64,000 bases of DNA from contig JBBINV010000005.1 in assembly GCA_037443705.1 (NCBI GenBank), positions 31,713 to 95,712 of the forward strand. The letters run 5' to 3'. Source of the stretch: 2-02-FULL-66-14 sp037443705. GTDB taxonomy: Bacteria; Pseudomonadota; Gammaproteobacteria; Burkholderiales; SG8-39. The notes beneath the pieces are model-generated. The model worked only from the letters and a program-made list of their open reading frames with translations. It did no database searches and had not been told where the DNA came from. A program made the translations under genes and the position numbers. This document shows, piece after piece, positions 15,340 through 23,538 of the stretch; the first letter of the stretch is position 1, and each line of letters starts with the position of its first letter.

Positions 15340-17423
15340 TACTGCTCTCCTTTCGCAAACCGTTGATTTCCCGAAACCAGTTTCACCAGCGCAGCCACGT
15401 CGAGAATCAGGGCGACCTCCCCGGTGCCGAGCACCGTGGAGCCCGCAATGCCGCGCAGCTGCCGGAAGAGGCTGCAGAGGGGCTTGATTACCGTCTGCTG
15501 CTCGCCCACGAGCGAGTCGACCACGAGCCCCGCCTTGCGTGCACCGCAGCGCACCACGACGACGCTTTCGCGCTTCGGTGGCGCGCCCTCGATCTCGAAG
15601 AGCTCCCGCAGCCGGATGTAAGGAAGCACTTCGCCGCGCAGGTCGAAGTGGCGGTGCGCGCCCCCGCGCGCCGCCGGGGGAAGCTCCACGCACTCGATCA
15701 TCTGGTCGAGCGGCACCACGAACGTCGCGCCGCCGACCGCTACCATGAAGCCGTCGATGATCGCGAGCGTGAGCGGCAGTCGTATCGACATCGTCGCGCC
15801 CGCGCCTCGGCGCGAGGCGACCGCAACCGAACCGCGCAGCGCCTCGATGCTCTTTCTGACCGCGTCCATTCCGACGCCGCGGCCGGAAACGTTGGTCACG
15901 GTTTCGGCGGTCGAAAAGCCCGGCGCGAAGATCAGGTCGAGGATTTCCGCCTCCGTGAGGGTGGCTCCTGCCGCGACCAGACCCGCCGCATGCGCCTTGG
16001 CGAGGATTCGTTCAGGATCGATTCCGCGTCCGTCGTCGCTCACCTCGATCACGATCGCGCCGGAATCGTGGCGCGCCGCCAGCCGCAGCGTGCCCCGCGC
16101 CGGCTTGCCGGCGGCCCGGCGTGCCCCCGGGCTCTCGATGCCATGATCGACCGCGTTGCGCACGAGATGCATCAGGGGATCGGCGATGCGCTCGACCACC
16201 GACTTGTCGAGCTCGGTTTCGCCGCCTTCGATCACGAGATCGATCTCCTTGCCGAGCTCGCGCCCGAGCTCGCGGGCAACGCGCCGAAAGCGCGCGAACG
16301 TCTCGCCGATCTGCACCATGCGGAGCTGCAGCGCGCCGTTGCGGATTTCCTCGACCAACGCCGACACCCCCGCTGCCGCCTCCTGAAGCTCGCCACGGCC
16401 CTCGCGCGCGAGCGCGTTCACGCCGGCGCCCGCGATCACGAGCTCGCCGACGAGGTCGATCAGCCGGTCGAGCCGGTCGGCAGCCACACGGATGAAGCGT
16501 CCGTCGTCGCTCCTGCGCTCTCTCGCGCGCGTCTGCTTGTCGAGCGCGGCGTCCACTACCGGCGCCTTGACCAGTCCTTCGCCGACGAGCGCCTCGCCGA
16601 GCAGCGCGCGTCCCTGGGTCGCGAGCGCCGCCTCCAGTTCGCCTTTGGTGAGCGCCCCGCAAGCGACCAGGATCTCGCCGAGGCGCGTGCGCTCCTCGGG
16701 GAGCTGCTCGATCAGCGCGATGTAATCGGCGGTGCGGCTGTCGGGAGGCAGGATGCGGACGCTGCAATCGTCGCGCACGAACTTGAACGCGCTCTCGATC
16801 TGGCCGCGCTCGGCCGGGCTTTTCAGCCGCAGCTCGAAGCCGAGATAGCAGGCTTCCGGATCCATTTCCGCGAAGCCCGGCATGGCGTCGGTGAGGACGA
16901 CGAGATGGCGGACTTCGCCCAGCGTCTCCAGGTAGCCGATCACGGAGGCCGGTTCGAAGCCGTTGCGCAGTGCGTCGCGCTGGAAGCGCAGCGAGATGTG
17001 CCATTCGTCGCCCGCGCGTGTGCCACCGCGGAGCAGCGCCTCGAGCCGTGCGCGCAGCACGGATTCGCGTTCCGTCGAAACGCCGCCGTTCTCGTGCAGC
17101 AGGCCCTCGATATGGTCGCGGCACTCGACCAGCAGCGCGCTGGCCGCGGCGTCGAACGAAAGCCGTCCGCCGCGCATCGCGTCGAGCACGCTCTCCACGA
17201 CATGGGTGAAGGAGACGACGCGCTCGTGCCCGAACAGGCCCGCCGAACCCTTGATCGTGTGCGCGGCGCGAAACAGCGCGTTGAGCGCGTCGGCGTTCGC
17301 GGGGTCCGCCTCGAGCCGCTGCAGGCAGCTCTCCATCTGCTGCAGCATGTCGCGACTCTCCTCGAGGAATACCTCGGCCGCGGCCTCGATCGAGAACTTC
17401 GTGGCTTCTCCGTGCTCGCCCAT
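15339..17423 (-). CDS. cheA: Chemotaxis histidine kinase CheA
   Basis: Phosphorylates CheY and CheB in response to receptor state. 694 residues: HPt domain with phospho-His55 (AAHTIKGSAG), a middle region, dimerisation helices (DRLIDLVGELVIAGAGV), the HATPase domain (LMHLVRNAVDHGIE, DDGRGID, SGRGVGMDAV) and a C-terminal CheW-like domain. Residues about 245-297 carry two imperfect LGEILVACGALTKGELEAAL-type units that look like MshEN/type II secretion ATPase N-terminal repeats where other CheA proteins have a P2 domain. Stop overlaps the next receptor's ATG by one base. Confidence 0.96.
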   Translation of the reverse strand: MGEHGEATKFSIEAAAEVFLEESRDMLQQMESCLQRLEADPANADALNALFRAAHTIKGSAGLFGHERVVSFTHVVESVLDAMRGGRLSFDAAASALLVECRDHIEGLLHENGGVSTERESVLRARLEALLRGGTRAGDEWHISLRFQRDALRNGFEPASVIGYLETLGEVRHLVVLTDAMPGFAEMDPEACYLGFELRLKSPAERGQIESAFKFVRDDCSVRILPPDSRTADYIALIEQLPEERTRLGEILVACGALTKGELEAALATQGRALLGEALVGEGLVKAPVVDAALDKQTRARERRSDDGRFIRVAADRLDRLIDLVGELVIAGAGVNALAREGRGELQEAAAGVSALVEEIRNGALQLRMVQIGETFARFRRVARELGRELGKEIDLVIEGGETELDKSVVERIADPLMHLVRNAVDHGIESPGARRAAGKPARGTLRLAARHDSGAIVIEVSDDGRGIDPERILAKAHAAGLVAAGATLTEAEILDLIFAPGFSTAETVTNVSGRGVGMDAVRKSIEALRGSVAVASRRGAGATMSIRLPLTLAIIDGFMVAVGGATFVVPLDQMIECVELPPAARGGAHRHFDLRGEVLPYIRLRELFEIEGAPPKRESVVVVRCGARKAGLVVDSLVGEQQTVIKPLCSLFRQLRGIAGSTVLGTGEVALILDVAALVKLVSGNQRFAKGEQ

Positions 17424-17426
17424 GGC

Positions 17427-17723
17427 TTACTCCTTCGGGGCCGTCCAGCGGTCCTCGCAGCGGTAGGCGCGGAGCAGCGCCGCGACGGGTGCGCTCTTCG
17501 CGCCGATGACCGCACCTGCGCCGAGCGAAGCGAGCTCGCGCCGGACCAGTTCGAGGAGCTGGAACCCCGAGCTGTCGAACTCGGTCGCCTGCGACAGATC
17601 GAACCGAACCGGAGCGCCGCCTTCTACGACGCTGGCGAGCGCTTCCTTCATTCTCGCCGCGTGGTAGATGTCGGCCGAGCCGCTCACGCGCACAGTGTCT
17701 CCATCCCGGGTGATCTCGATCAT
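17427..17723 (-). CDS. STAS-domain protein of the chemosensory operon
   Basis: A 98-residue single STAS domain, the fold of anti-sigma-factor antagonists such as SpoIIAA. The diagnostic loop is TEFDSSGFQLL with Asp50-Ser51-Ser52; one of these serines would be the phosphorylation site. GGAGAACGAC sits just before the ATG. STAS proteins occur between cheY and cheA in some proteobacterial clusters; the partner is not known. It is 11 bases below cheY and 3 bases above cheA, so it is surely co-expressed. Confidence 0.88.
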   Translation of the reverse strand: MIEITRDGDTVRVSGSADIYHAARMKEALASVVEGGAPVRFDLSQATEFDSSGFQLLELVRRELASLGAGAVIGAKSAPVAALLRAYRCEDRWTAPKE

Positions 17724-17734
17724 GTCGTTCTCCT

Positions 17735-18103
17735 TCAGGGCAGCACCAGCCGCGACACCGCATCCAGCATCTGCGGGGGCTGGAACGGCTTCACCATCCA
17801 CGCCTTCGCTCCGGCCGATCTTCCTTCGGCCATCTTCGCTTCCTGCGACTCGGTGGTGAGCATAATGATCGGCGTGAACTTGTAGGCGGGCATTCCTTTC
17901 AGCGCGCGCACCAGGGCGATGCCGTCCATGTTCGGCATGTTTACGTCGCTGATGACCAGGTGCACCTTGCGCCCATCGAGCTTCGCGACCGCGTCCTTGC
18001 CGTCGCAGGCTTCGAGCACGTCGTAGCCCGCGCCGCGCAGCGTGAGCGCCACCACCTGCCGCAGCGACGCCGAGTCGTCCACCACCAGAATCGTCTTCGC
18101 CAT
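17735..18103 (-). CDS. cheY: Chemotaxis response regulator CheY
   Basis: A single 122-residue receiver domain. Acidic pair Asp9-Asp10 (VVDDSAS), phospho-acceptor Asp53 (ISDVNMPNMDG), Thr in LTTES and Lys in MVKPFQPP are all present. It would carry the CheA signal to the motor or to another output; no flagellar gene is in the window to decide which. Confidence 0.95.
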   Translation of the reverse strand: MAKTILVVDDSASLRQVVALTLRGAGYDVLEACDGKDAVAKLDGRKVHLVISDVNMPNMDGIALVRALKGMPAYKFTPIIMLTTESQEAKMAEGRSAGAKAWMVKPFQPPQMLDAVSRLVLP

Positions 18104-18112
18104 CGCGCCTCC

Positions 18113-19171
18113 TCAGAAAAAGGTGACAGCGGAGCCGGCGCCGGCGCTCGCCGGTGCCGCGACGGAAGCGGCGTGGTTGCGATGCTGCTCCTCGGTCGTG
18201 TAGCCGACCCGCATCTCGGCCAACCACGCCTCTGCCGACACCTGCTCGCCGGGGCGCCCGAGCGCGCCGGTCACGCGCTCGGCGAGGCGCGCGATGTCGT
18301 CGCGCGCCTGCGCCAGGATCTGGCTGGTGCGATCCTGGAACTGGAGCTGCACAATGACCTGCTCGATCGCCTCGCGAATGCCGCGGCTCTCCGCGAGGAG
18401 CGCCTGTCCGGAGCTCTTGAGCCCCTCGACTCCGTTCTTGAAGCGCTCGAGCACCGCGCGGATGGTCGCTTCCGCGCCGCCGAGCGCGCGATGGTCCTCG
18501 CCCGCCGCATGCGCAGCTGCCGCTTTCGCCGCGAGCATCGCGGCGCCGATCGTCTCGGCCTTCTCGCGCATGCGTGCGCCAGTCTGCGCCGAGCGCCCCG
18601 AGAGCGTGCGCACCGCGTCGGCAACCACCGCGAAGCCACGCCCGGACTCGCCGGCGCGGGCCGCCTCGATCGCGGCGTTGAGCGCAAGCAGGTTCGTCTG
18701 GCTGGCAATGCTCGAGACCTCTATTGCCATTTCCTTCAGCTCCCCGGCGTAGTCGCCCAGGCGCTGCACGTCCGCGGCGATCGCGTCGCGCGCGCGCATC
18801 GCCTCCTGCAGCGTCCGCGTGAGCGCGGCCAGGTCCTGCTCGCAGGCGCCGAGCAGCGCGACGACTCCCGCGCCGTCGCCGTGCATCGCACCTGCGGTCC
18901 GCTCGGAGGCACGCGCCGTCGCTTCGATCCGGCCGATCAGTTGCGTGAGGTTCGCGACGAGCTCGCCGATGGCGCGTTCGGTCTGGCTGCGCGAGGATTC
19001 GATGTTTCGCGCCCACACGGGGAGCACGTGGGCGCAGAGCCGGTCGAGCCCCTCGATCCCGGGCCGCGGCGAGGGCGCCGGGGCCTCCTGCGCCGGAGCG
19101 TTTCGCGGCGCATCGAAGAACAGCGACACCAGAGGCGTCCAGAAACCCGATCCCGCGTCACTTGCCTTCAT
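18113..19171 (-). CDS. Soluble methyl-accepting chemotaxis protein
   Basis: A receptor without membrane segments, so cytoplasmic. The signalling tip SIASQTNLLALNAAIEAARAG is intact, with a short helical N-terminal part and a C-terminal LQFQDRTSQILAQARDDI segment often seen in cytosolic receptors of this sort. It ends SAVTFF. I chose the ATG at 19171 (352 residues, GAGG upstream); an ATG at 19225 would add 18 residues. First gene of the operon, about 175 bases below a sigma-28-like promoter. Confidence 0.88.
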   Translation of the reverse strand: MKASDAGSGFWTPLVSLFFDAPRNAPAQEAPAPSPRPGIEGLDRLCAHVLPVWARNIESSRSQTERAIGELVANLTQLIGRIEATARASERTAGAMHGDGAGVVALLGACEQDLAALTRTLQEAMRARDAIAADVQRLGDYAGELKEMAIEVSSIASQTNLLALNAAIEAARAGESGRGFAVVADAVRTLSGRSAQTGARMREKAETIGAAMLAAKAAAAHAAGEDHRALGGAEATIRAVLERFKNGVEGLKSSGQALLAESRGIREAIEQVIVQLQFQDRTSQILAQARDDIARLAERVTGALGRPGEQVSAEAWLAEMRVGYTTEEQHRNHAASVAAPASAGAGSAVTFF

Positions 19172-19346
19172 TCTTGCCTCGTACGTTCTTCGTCCGGCGC
19201 GGCGGTATGCCGCGCTGCCGGTCATCGTCTTCGGGGCCAGGCGGAATCAGGGCCTGGTGTGCTCGCCGCGGTGTCAGAGCGGCGACGGGAGATCCGCTCC
19301 CGGTGATGGGCAGACTAGCAGCCGGGAACGAGTCGCAGTATGGGGG

Positions 19347-19373
19347 TTAGCGGCAGGAATCCGCCGCTGTTAA
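19347..19373 (-). promoter_or_regulatory. Candidate sigma-28 (FliA) promoter for the chemosensory operon
   Basis: On the minus strand TTAA (19373-19370), exactly 15 bases, then GCCGCTAA (19354-19347). The flagellar sigma-28 consensus is TAAA-N15-GCCGATAA, so this matches 3 of 4 and 7 of 8 positions with perfect spacing. It lies four bases past the stop of the upstream kinase gene and about 175 bases before the first operon gene, as expected for a new transcription unit. Confidence 0.55.
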
Positions 19374-19376
19374 GGG

Positions 19377-21921
19377 TCAGGCGGCCAGCGCGCGAACGGC
19401 CGGGGGCCGAAGCTCGAGCTCCGCCCGCACCACGCCTCCTGCGCCGCGAACCTCCAGGCGACCGCCCGCGCCCGGCAGCAGCGTGCGCGCGAGCGCGAGA
19501 CCCGCACCCTGCCCGCCTGCGGGCGCGAACGCACCCGGGTTCTCGACGACGAGGCGCACACCCTCGCGCCATGCCTGCAGGCCCACGGCGACGCCTGCGT
19601 CGGCGCGCGCGCGGTGCTTGACCGCGTTCCACACCAGCTCGTTGATGACGAGCGCGACCGGCACCGCCTCGCCTTCGGCGAGCGCCCAGCGAGCTTCGCC
19701 TTGCGGCTCGTAGCGGATGTCCGCCGCGGAGATCGTGCGCAGCGTGAACAGGATTTCGAGCAGCAGCGGCTCGAGGCGCACATCGTCCGCGCCGCGCCCG
19801 TGCAGGCCGTGTACCTTGGCGATCACCTGGATCTGGCTGATCGCCGCGCGCAGCGCCTCCTCGAGCTCGGGACTGCGGGCGATGCGCGTCTGCAGCAGCC
19901 CGGTCACGCCCTGCAGGCTGTTCTTGATGCGGTGGTGCACCTCGCGCACCAGCGCGTCTCGCTGGCGACGGGCTTCCTCCAGCCGAACTGCCTCGCCGCG
20001 CTTGGTCGCGGTGATGTCGTGGCCGACCGTGATGATCCCGCCGTCGCCCAGACGTCGCTCGTGGATCAGGATCCAGCGGCCGTCCGCGTAGCGGATCTCG
20101 AACGGTCCCGAAAGCTTGCGCCTGCGCTCGAGACGTTCCGCGACCCATTCCGCCTCGCGGCCGATCGCATCGGCGATGTAGCCGGCGGCCACGGCGGCCC
20201 GGAGATGGTCCTCGAAGCGCCGCCCCGGCTCGAGCGTCTCTGCGATCCCTGCGTTGCAGGCGATCACGTGCCGATTGGCCAGCACGATGCGATCGCCGGC
20301 GTCGCAGATCACCACCGTCTCGGCCAGATCGTCGATCGCTGCCCGCAGCCGCTCGTCGGCTTCGCGCGCCCGTTGCTCATTCCGCACCTGCTCGGTGACG
20401 TCGGATCCCAGGTTGCGGTAGCCCAGGAAGTTGCCGCGCTCATCAAAAAACGGCATGCCGCTCACGTTGATCCAGGCCTCGCCGCCGGGATCCCTTCTCA
20501 GGAAGCGGAAATTGCGAAACGGCTCGCGCCGCGCCAGCTTCTCGAGGTGCGACTTCCACGGCTCCTGAGTGAAATCGGCTCCCGGGGGCGGCAAGGTCGA
20601 GCCGGTTCTTGCCGATGTACCAGCCGGGGGACACGCCGCGCGCCGCCGCGATCGAGTCCGAAACCCAGGTATAGCGGCCCTCGGCGTCCTGCTCCGAGAG
20701 CATGTCGCCGCTCGCAAGCGTGAAGTCCCGGAACCGGGCTTCGCTCTGCGCCAGAGCGAGCTCCGCTTGCTTGCGCTGCGTGATGTTGACCCCCACGAAG
20801 AGCGTGCCCCCGTCGGGCAGGCGCTGCTCGGTGACCATCAGCCAGATCCCGTCCTGGCGCCGCACCTCGTATGGGCCTGTGGGCGCGCGCCTCGCCGCCA
20901 TCCGCCGCTCGAGCCAGCCCTCCTCGTTGCCCACCGCATCGGGGAACAGGCCGTGCGTCACCGCGGCGCGCAGGAACTCCTCGAACCGGCGACCCGGCGT
21001 GATCGATTCCGCGACCGGCGCGTTCAGCTCGGCAAACCACCGGTTGACCAGGATGAAGCGGTCGTCCGCATCGCACAGCGCCACCGCCTCCGAGAAATGC
21101 TCGATCGCGGCCCGCAGCCGCTCGTCGGCCTCGCGCGCGCGCTGCTCGCTCCGGATGCGCTCGGTAATGTCGGTGCTGCTGTTCCGGTAGCCGAGGAACC
21201 GCCCCGCCTCGTCGAAGAACGGCACGCCGTTCACCGAGATCACCGCGCCTCCGTCCGGCCCCGCCGTCACGTAGCGGAAATCCCGGAACGGCTCGTGCCT
21301 CTCGAGTGCCTCGAGGTGCGACTTCCACGGCTCGCGCGCGAGGTCGGCGCGCGGCGCGATCACTTCCACGCGCCTGCGCCCGACGTACCATTCCGGAGGC
21401 ACCCCGCGGCGGCGCGCGCCGACCGATTCCGAGACCCACGTGTAGCGGCCGTCGGCGTCGATCTCCGCGAAGAAGTCCCCGTTGGCGCGCGCGAAATCGC
21501 GAAAGCGCGCTTCGCTTTGCGCAAGGGCGCGCTCGGCGCGCTTGAGCTGTGTCACGTCGCGCCCCACGCCGCTGTAGCCGCGGAAGCGGCCCGCGCGATC
21601 GAAGATGGGCACTCCGCTCACGTTGACCCATCGGACCGTGGCGTCGTCGGCCGGGTACGGCGCCTCGAAGTCCCTGAATGGCTCGTGCCGCTCGAGGGTC
21701 TCGCGGTGCGCGCGCCAATGCGGATCGTCCGGGTCGGCGCGCGCCACTTCCCAGCGCGTCTTGCCGATCAGCGAGGCAAGCGAGCGCCCTATCCTCTCGG
21801 GCGCGCCGTCCGAGTACCAGACGAAGCGAAAATGCCCGTCCTGCTCCCAGAACCAGTCCGCGCTCAGCGCCAGCAGCTCGCGCAGGCGCCCGGCTTCGAG
21901 CGCCGGGTCTTCCTTCCTCAA
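19377..21921 (-). pseudogene. Multi-PAS sensor histidine kinase (HisKA_2 type), frameshifted
   Basis: Two overlapping frames together make one kinase of about 847 residues. Frame 1 (21921-20589) has PAS1-PAS4 and reads to WYIGKNRLDLAAPG; the same motif continues in frame 2 as GADFTQEPWKSH. An earlier PAS block of this protein (APRADLAREPWKSH) aligns without a gap across the join, so one extra base in the G5 run at 20584-20588 breaks the gene. Frame 2 then has PAS5, the HisKA_2 helix with EVHHRIKNSLQ and the ATPase domain. TTG start at 21921 overlaps the ANTAR gene stop (TTGA). It may be a sequencing error, a phase-variable switch or true decay. Confidence 0.75.
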
Positions 21922-22529
21922 CCGCGGTTCCCGGGCGAGTTGAGCGTGTCCGCGGCGCGCAGCAGGTCCTCGGCGACCTCGCTCACGCGCCGGCGCTGGG
22001 CGCGCGCGCTGTCGCGCAGGCGCGCGAACGCGGCGTCGCGGTCGATGCGAAGGCGCTCCATGAGGATCCCGATCGCCATGCTCGTCTCGCGGCCCTGGCG
22101 CAGCGCGGTGCTCAGCTGGTCGCGCGTGCTGCGAAGCTCGAGCAGCTCCTTGGCCCGTGCGAGCGCGGACTCGAGCGCCGGCACGAGGCTGGCCACGTCG
22201 ATCGGCTTGATGAGGTAGCCGAGCGCGCCGTGGCTCGCGGCCTCGCGCACGATATCGAGGTCGCCGTAGGCCGACAGGATCAGAGTGCAGCAGGCGAACT
22301 CGTCGAGCAGCCGGCGCGAGAGCTCCGCCCCCGACATCCCCGACATGCGCATGTCTACGAGCGCGAGGTCGAACGGCTGCTCGCGCGCGCGCTCTATCGC
22401 CTCCTCGGCGCTCGAGGCGCTGGTCACGCGGTAGCCGGCGCGGCTCAGGCCCTCGCCCAGGGTGGCGAGAACCAGCCGGTCGTCGTCGACCAGCAGCAGG
22501 TTCGCTATGACGGCGGCCTTCGAGTTCAT
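21918..22529 (-). CDS. ANTAR-domain response regulator
   Basis: A 203-residue response regulator. REC domain: acidic LVDDD at 13-17 and phospho-acceptor Asp59 (LALVDMRMSG). A coiled linker leads to the C-terminal ANTAR domain (about 142-195; TSMAIGILMERLRIDRDAAFARLRD). ANTAR proteins bind paired RNA hairpins and prevent transcription termination after phosphorylation, often by HisKA_2 kinases like the two next to it. The start overlaps the kinase stop upstream (ATGA), and its stop overlaps the next kinase's TTG. The RNA target is not evident nearby. Confidence 0.92.
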   Translation of the reverse strand: MNSKAAVIANLLLVDDDRLVLATLGEGLSRAGYRVTSASSAEEAIERAREQPFDLALVDMRMSGMSGAELSRRLLDEFACCTLILSAYGDLDIVREAASHGALGYLIKPIDVASLVPALESALARAKELLELRSTRDQLSTALRQGRETSMAIGILMERLRIDRDAAFARLRDSARAQRRRVSEVAEDLLRAADTLNSPGNRG

Positions 22530-23488
22530 GTCCGTGCGAGAACGGGCGCGTGCAGTTCGAGCGTCGCCACGATATCGGCCCCGCGCTGCCCGATATTGAG
22601 GGATGCGCCCTCGAGCGGCAGCAGCGACCGGACCAGCCCGAGACCGGCGCCGTTGCCGACGCCGGAGGCGAAGTCGAACCCCTCCGGCACGCGCCCGGGG
22701 TTCGTCACGCGCAGCGTAGCGGCTTCCCCTTCGCGCGACAAGTGTGCGCGCACCGGGGCGCGCGCGGCGCGGTCGCGGTGCTTCACCGCGTTGGTGAGCA
22801 ATTCGTGGATGACGAGGGCGATCGCCACCGCCTCGCCCTCCGAGAGCACGATCCTGCGCTCCGGCGGCACGCGCACCTCGATCCCGGCGCCGTGCAGCTC
22901 CTGCACCGAGCGCGCGACCGCCTCGAGCACTTCGCACAGTTGGACGTTCACCTTGCCGGGCTGCGCGTGAAGCCCATGGATCGTCGCGATCGCGCTCACC
23001 TGCCCGATCGCCTCGCGCAGGTACGGCGCGCACTCGGGCGAGCGGCTCGCGTGCATCGCAAGGAGCCCCACCACACCCTGGAGATTGTTCTTTATCCGGT
23101 GGTGCACCTCGCGGATCAGGGTGCTGCGCTGCATCGCCTCGCCGAGGCGCTGTTCGGTGACGTCTTCGCACAGCCCGAGCATCAGCTCGGCGCCGGCGCG
23201 GCGCGCAACGCGGAAGCCCCGAGTCCGGATCCAGCGGACCTCGCCGTCGGCGCGCCGGATCGGGTACTCGACCTCCCAGCCGCCGTTCGGCGCTTGCGGC
23301 CGCTCGATAGCCGCGCGCACTCGTTCGAGATGCTCGGGCAGCACCTGCTTCGTCCAGGACAGCGGGTCGGCGTAGAGCGTATCGGGCGGCACGCCCCACA
23401 TGCGCGCATAGGCGGGACTGACGTAGTAGAAGCGCATGCCGTCCACTGAGCGGATCCAGACCACGTCGCGCATCCGATCGGCGACCAT
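22526..23488 (-). CDS. PAS-domain HisKA_2 sensor histidine kinase
   Basis: About 320 residues: one PAS domain (VVWIRSVDGMRFYYVSPAYARMWG), then HisKA_2 with the phospho-His in EVHHRIKNNLQGVVGLL, then a HATPase domain (IHELLTNAVKHRDRA). Typical upstream partner of ANTAR regulators; its stop overlaps the ANTAR start. I used the ATG at 23488, but it has no ribosome site. A CTG at 23542-23540 overlaps the globin-kinase stop (CTGA), follows a strong GAGGAGG and would restore the first PAS helix, so the protein may begin 18 residues earlier. Confidence 0.87.
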   Translation of the reverse strand: MVADRMRDVVWIRSVDGMRFYYVSPAYARMWGVPPDTLYADPLSWTKQVLPEHLERVRAAIERPQAPNGGWEVEYPIRRADGEVRWIRTRGFRVARRAGAELMLGLCEDVTEQRLGEAMQRSTLIREVHHRIKNNLQGVVGLLAMHASRSPECAPYLREAIGQVSAIATIHGLHAQPGKVNVQLCEVLEAVARSVQELHGAGIEVRVPPERRIVLSEGEAVAIALVIHELLTNAVKHRDRAARAPVRAHLSREGEAATLRVTNPGRVPEGFDFASGVGNGAGLGLVRSLLPLEGASLNIGQRGADIVATLELHAPVLART

Positions 23489-23538
23489 GCGGAACCATTC
23501 GCCGATCTGCGCGTCGTCCTCCGCGGGGAAGGCGGGGC

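Noticed and set aside
19349..19368. Inverted repeat AGCGGC/GCCGCT just after the multi-PAS kinase, as a terminator
   Set aside because: No T run on either strand, and the same bases fit a sigma-28 promoter with exact spacing better.
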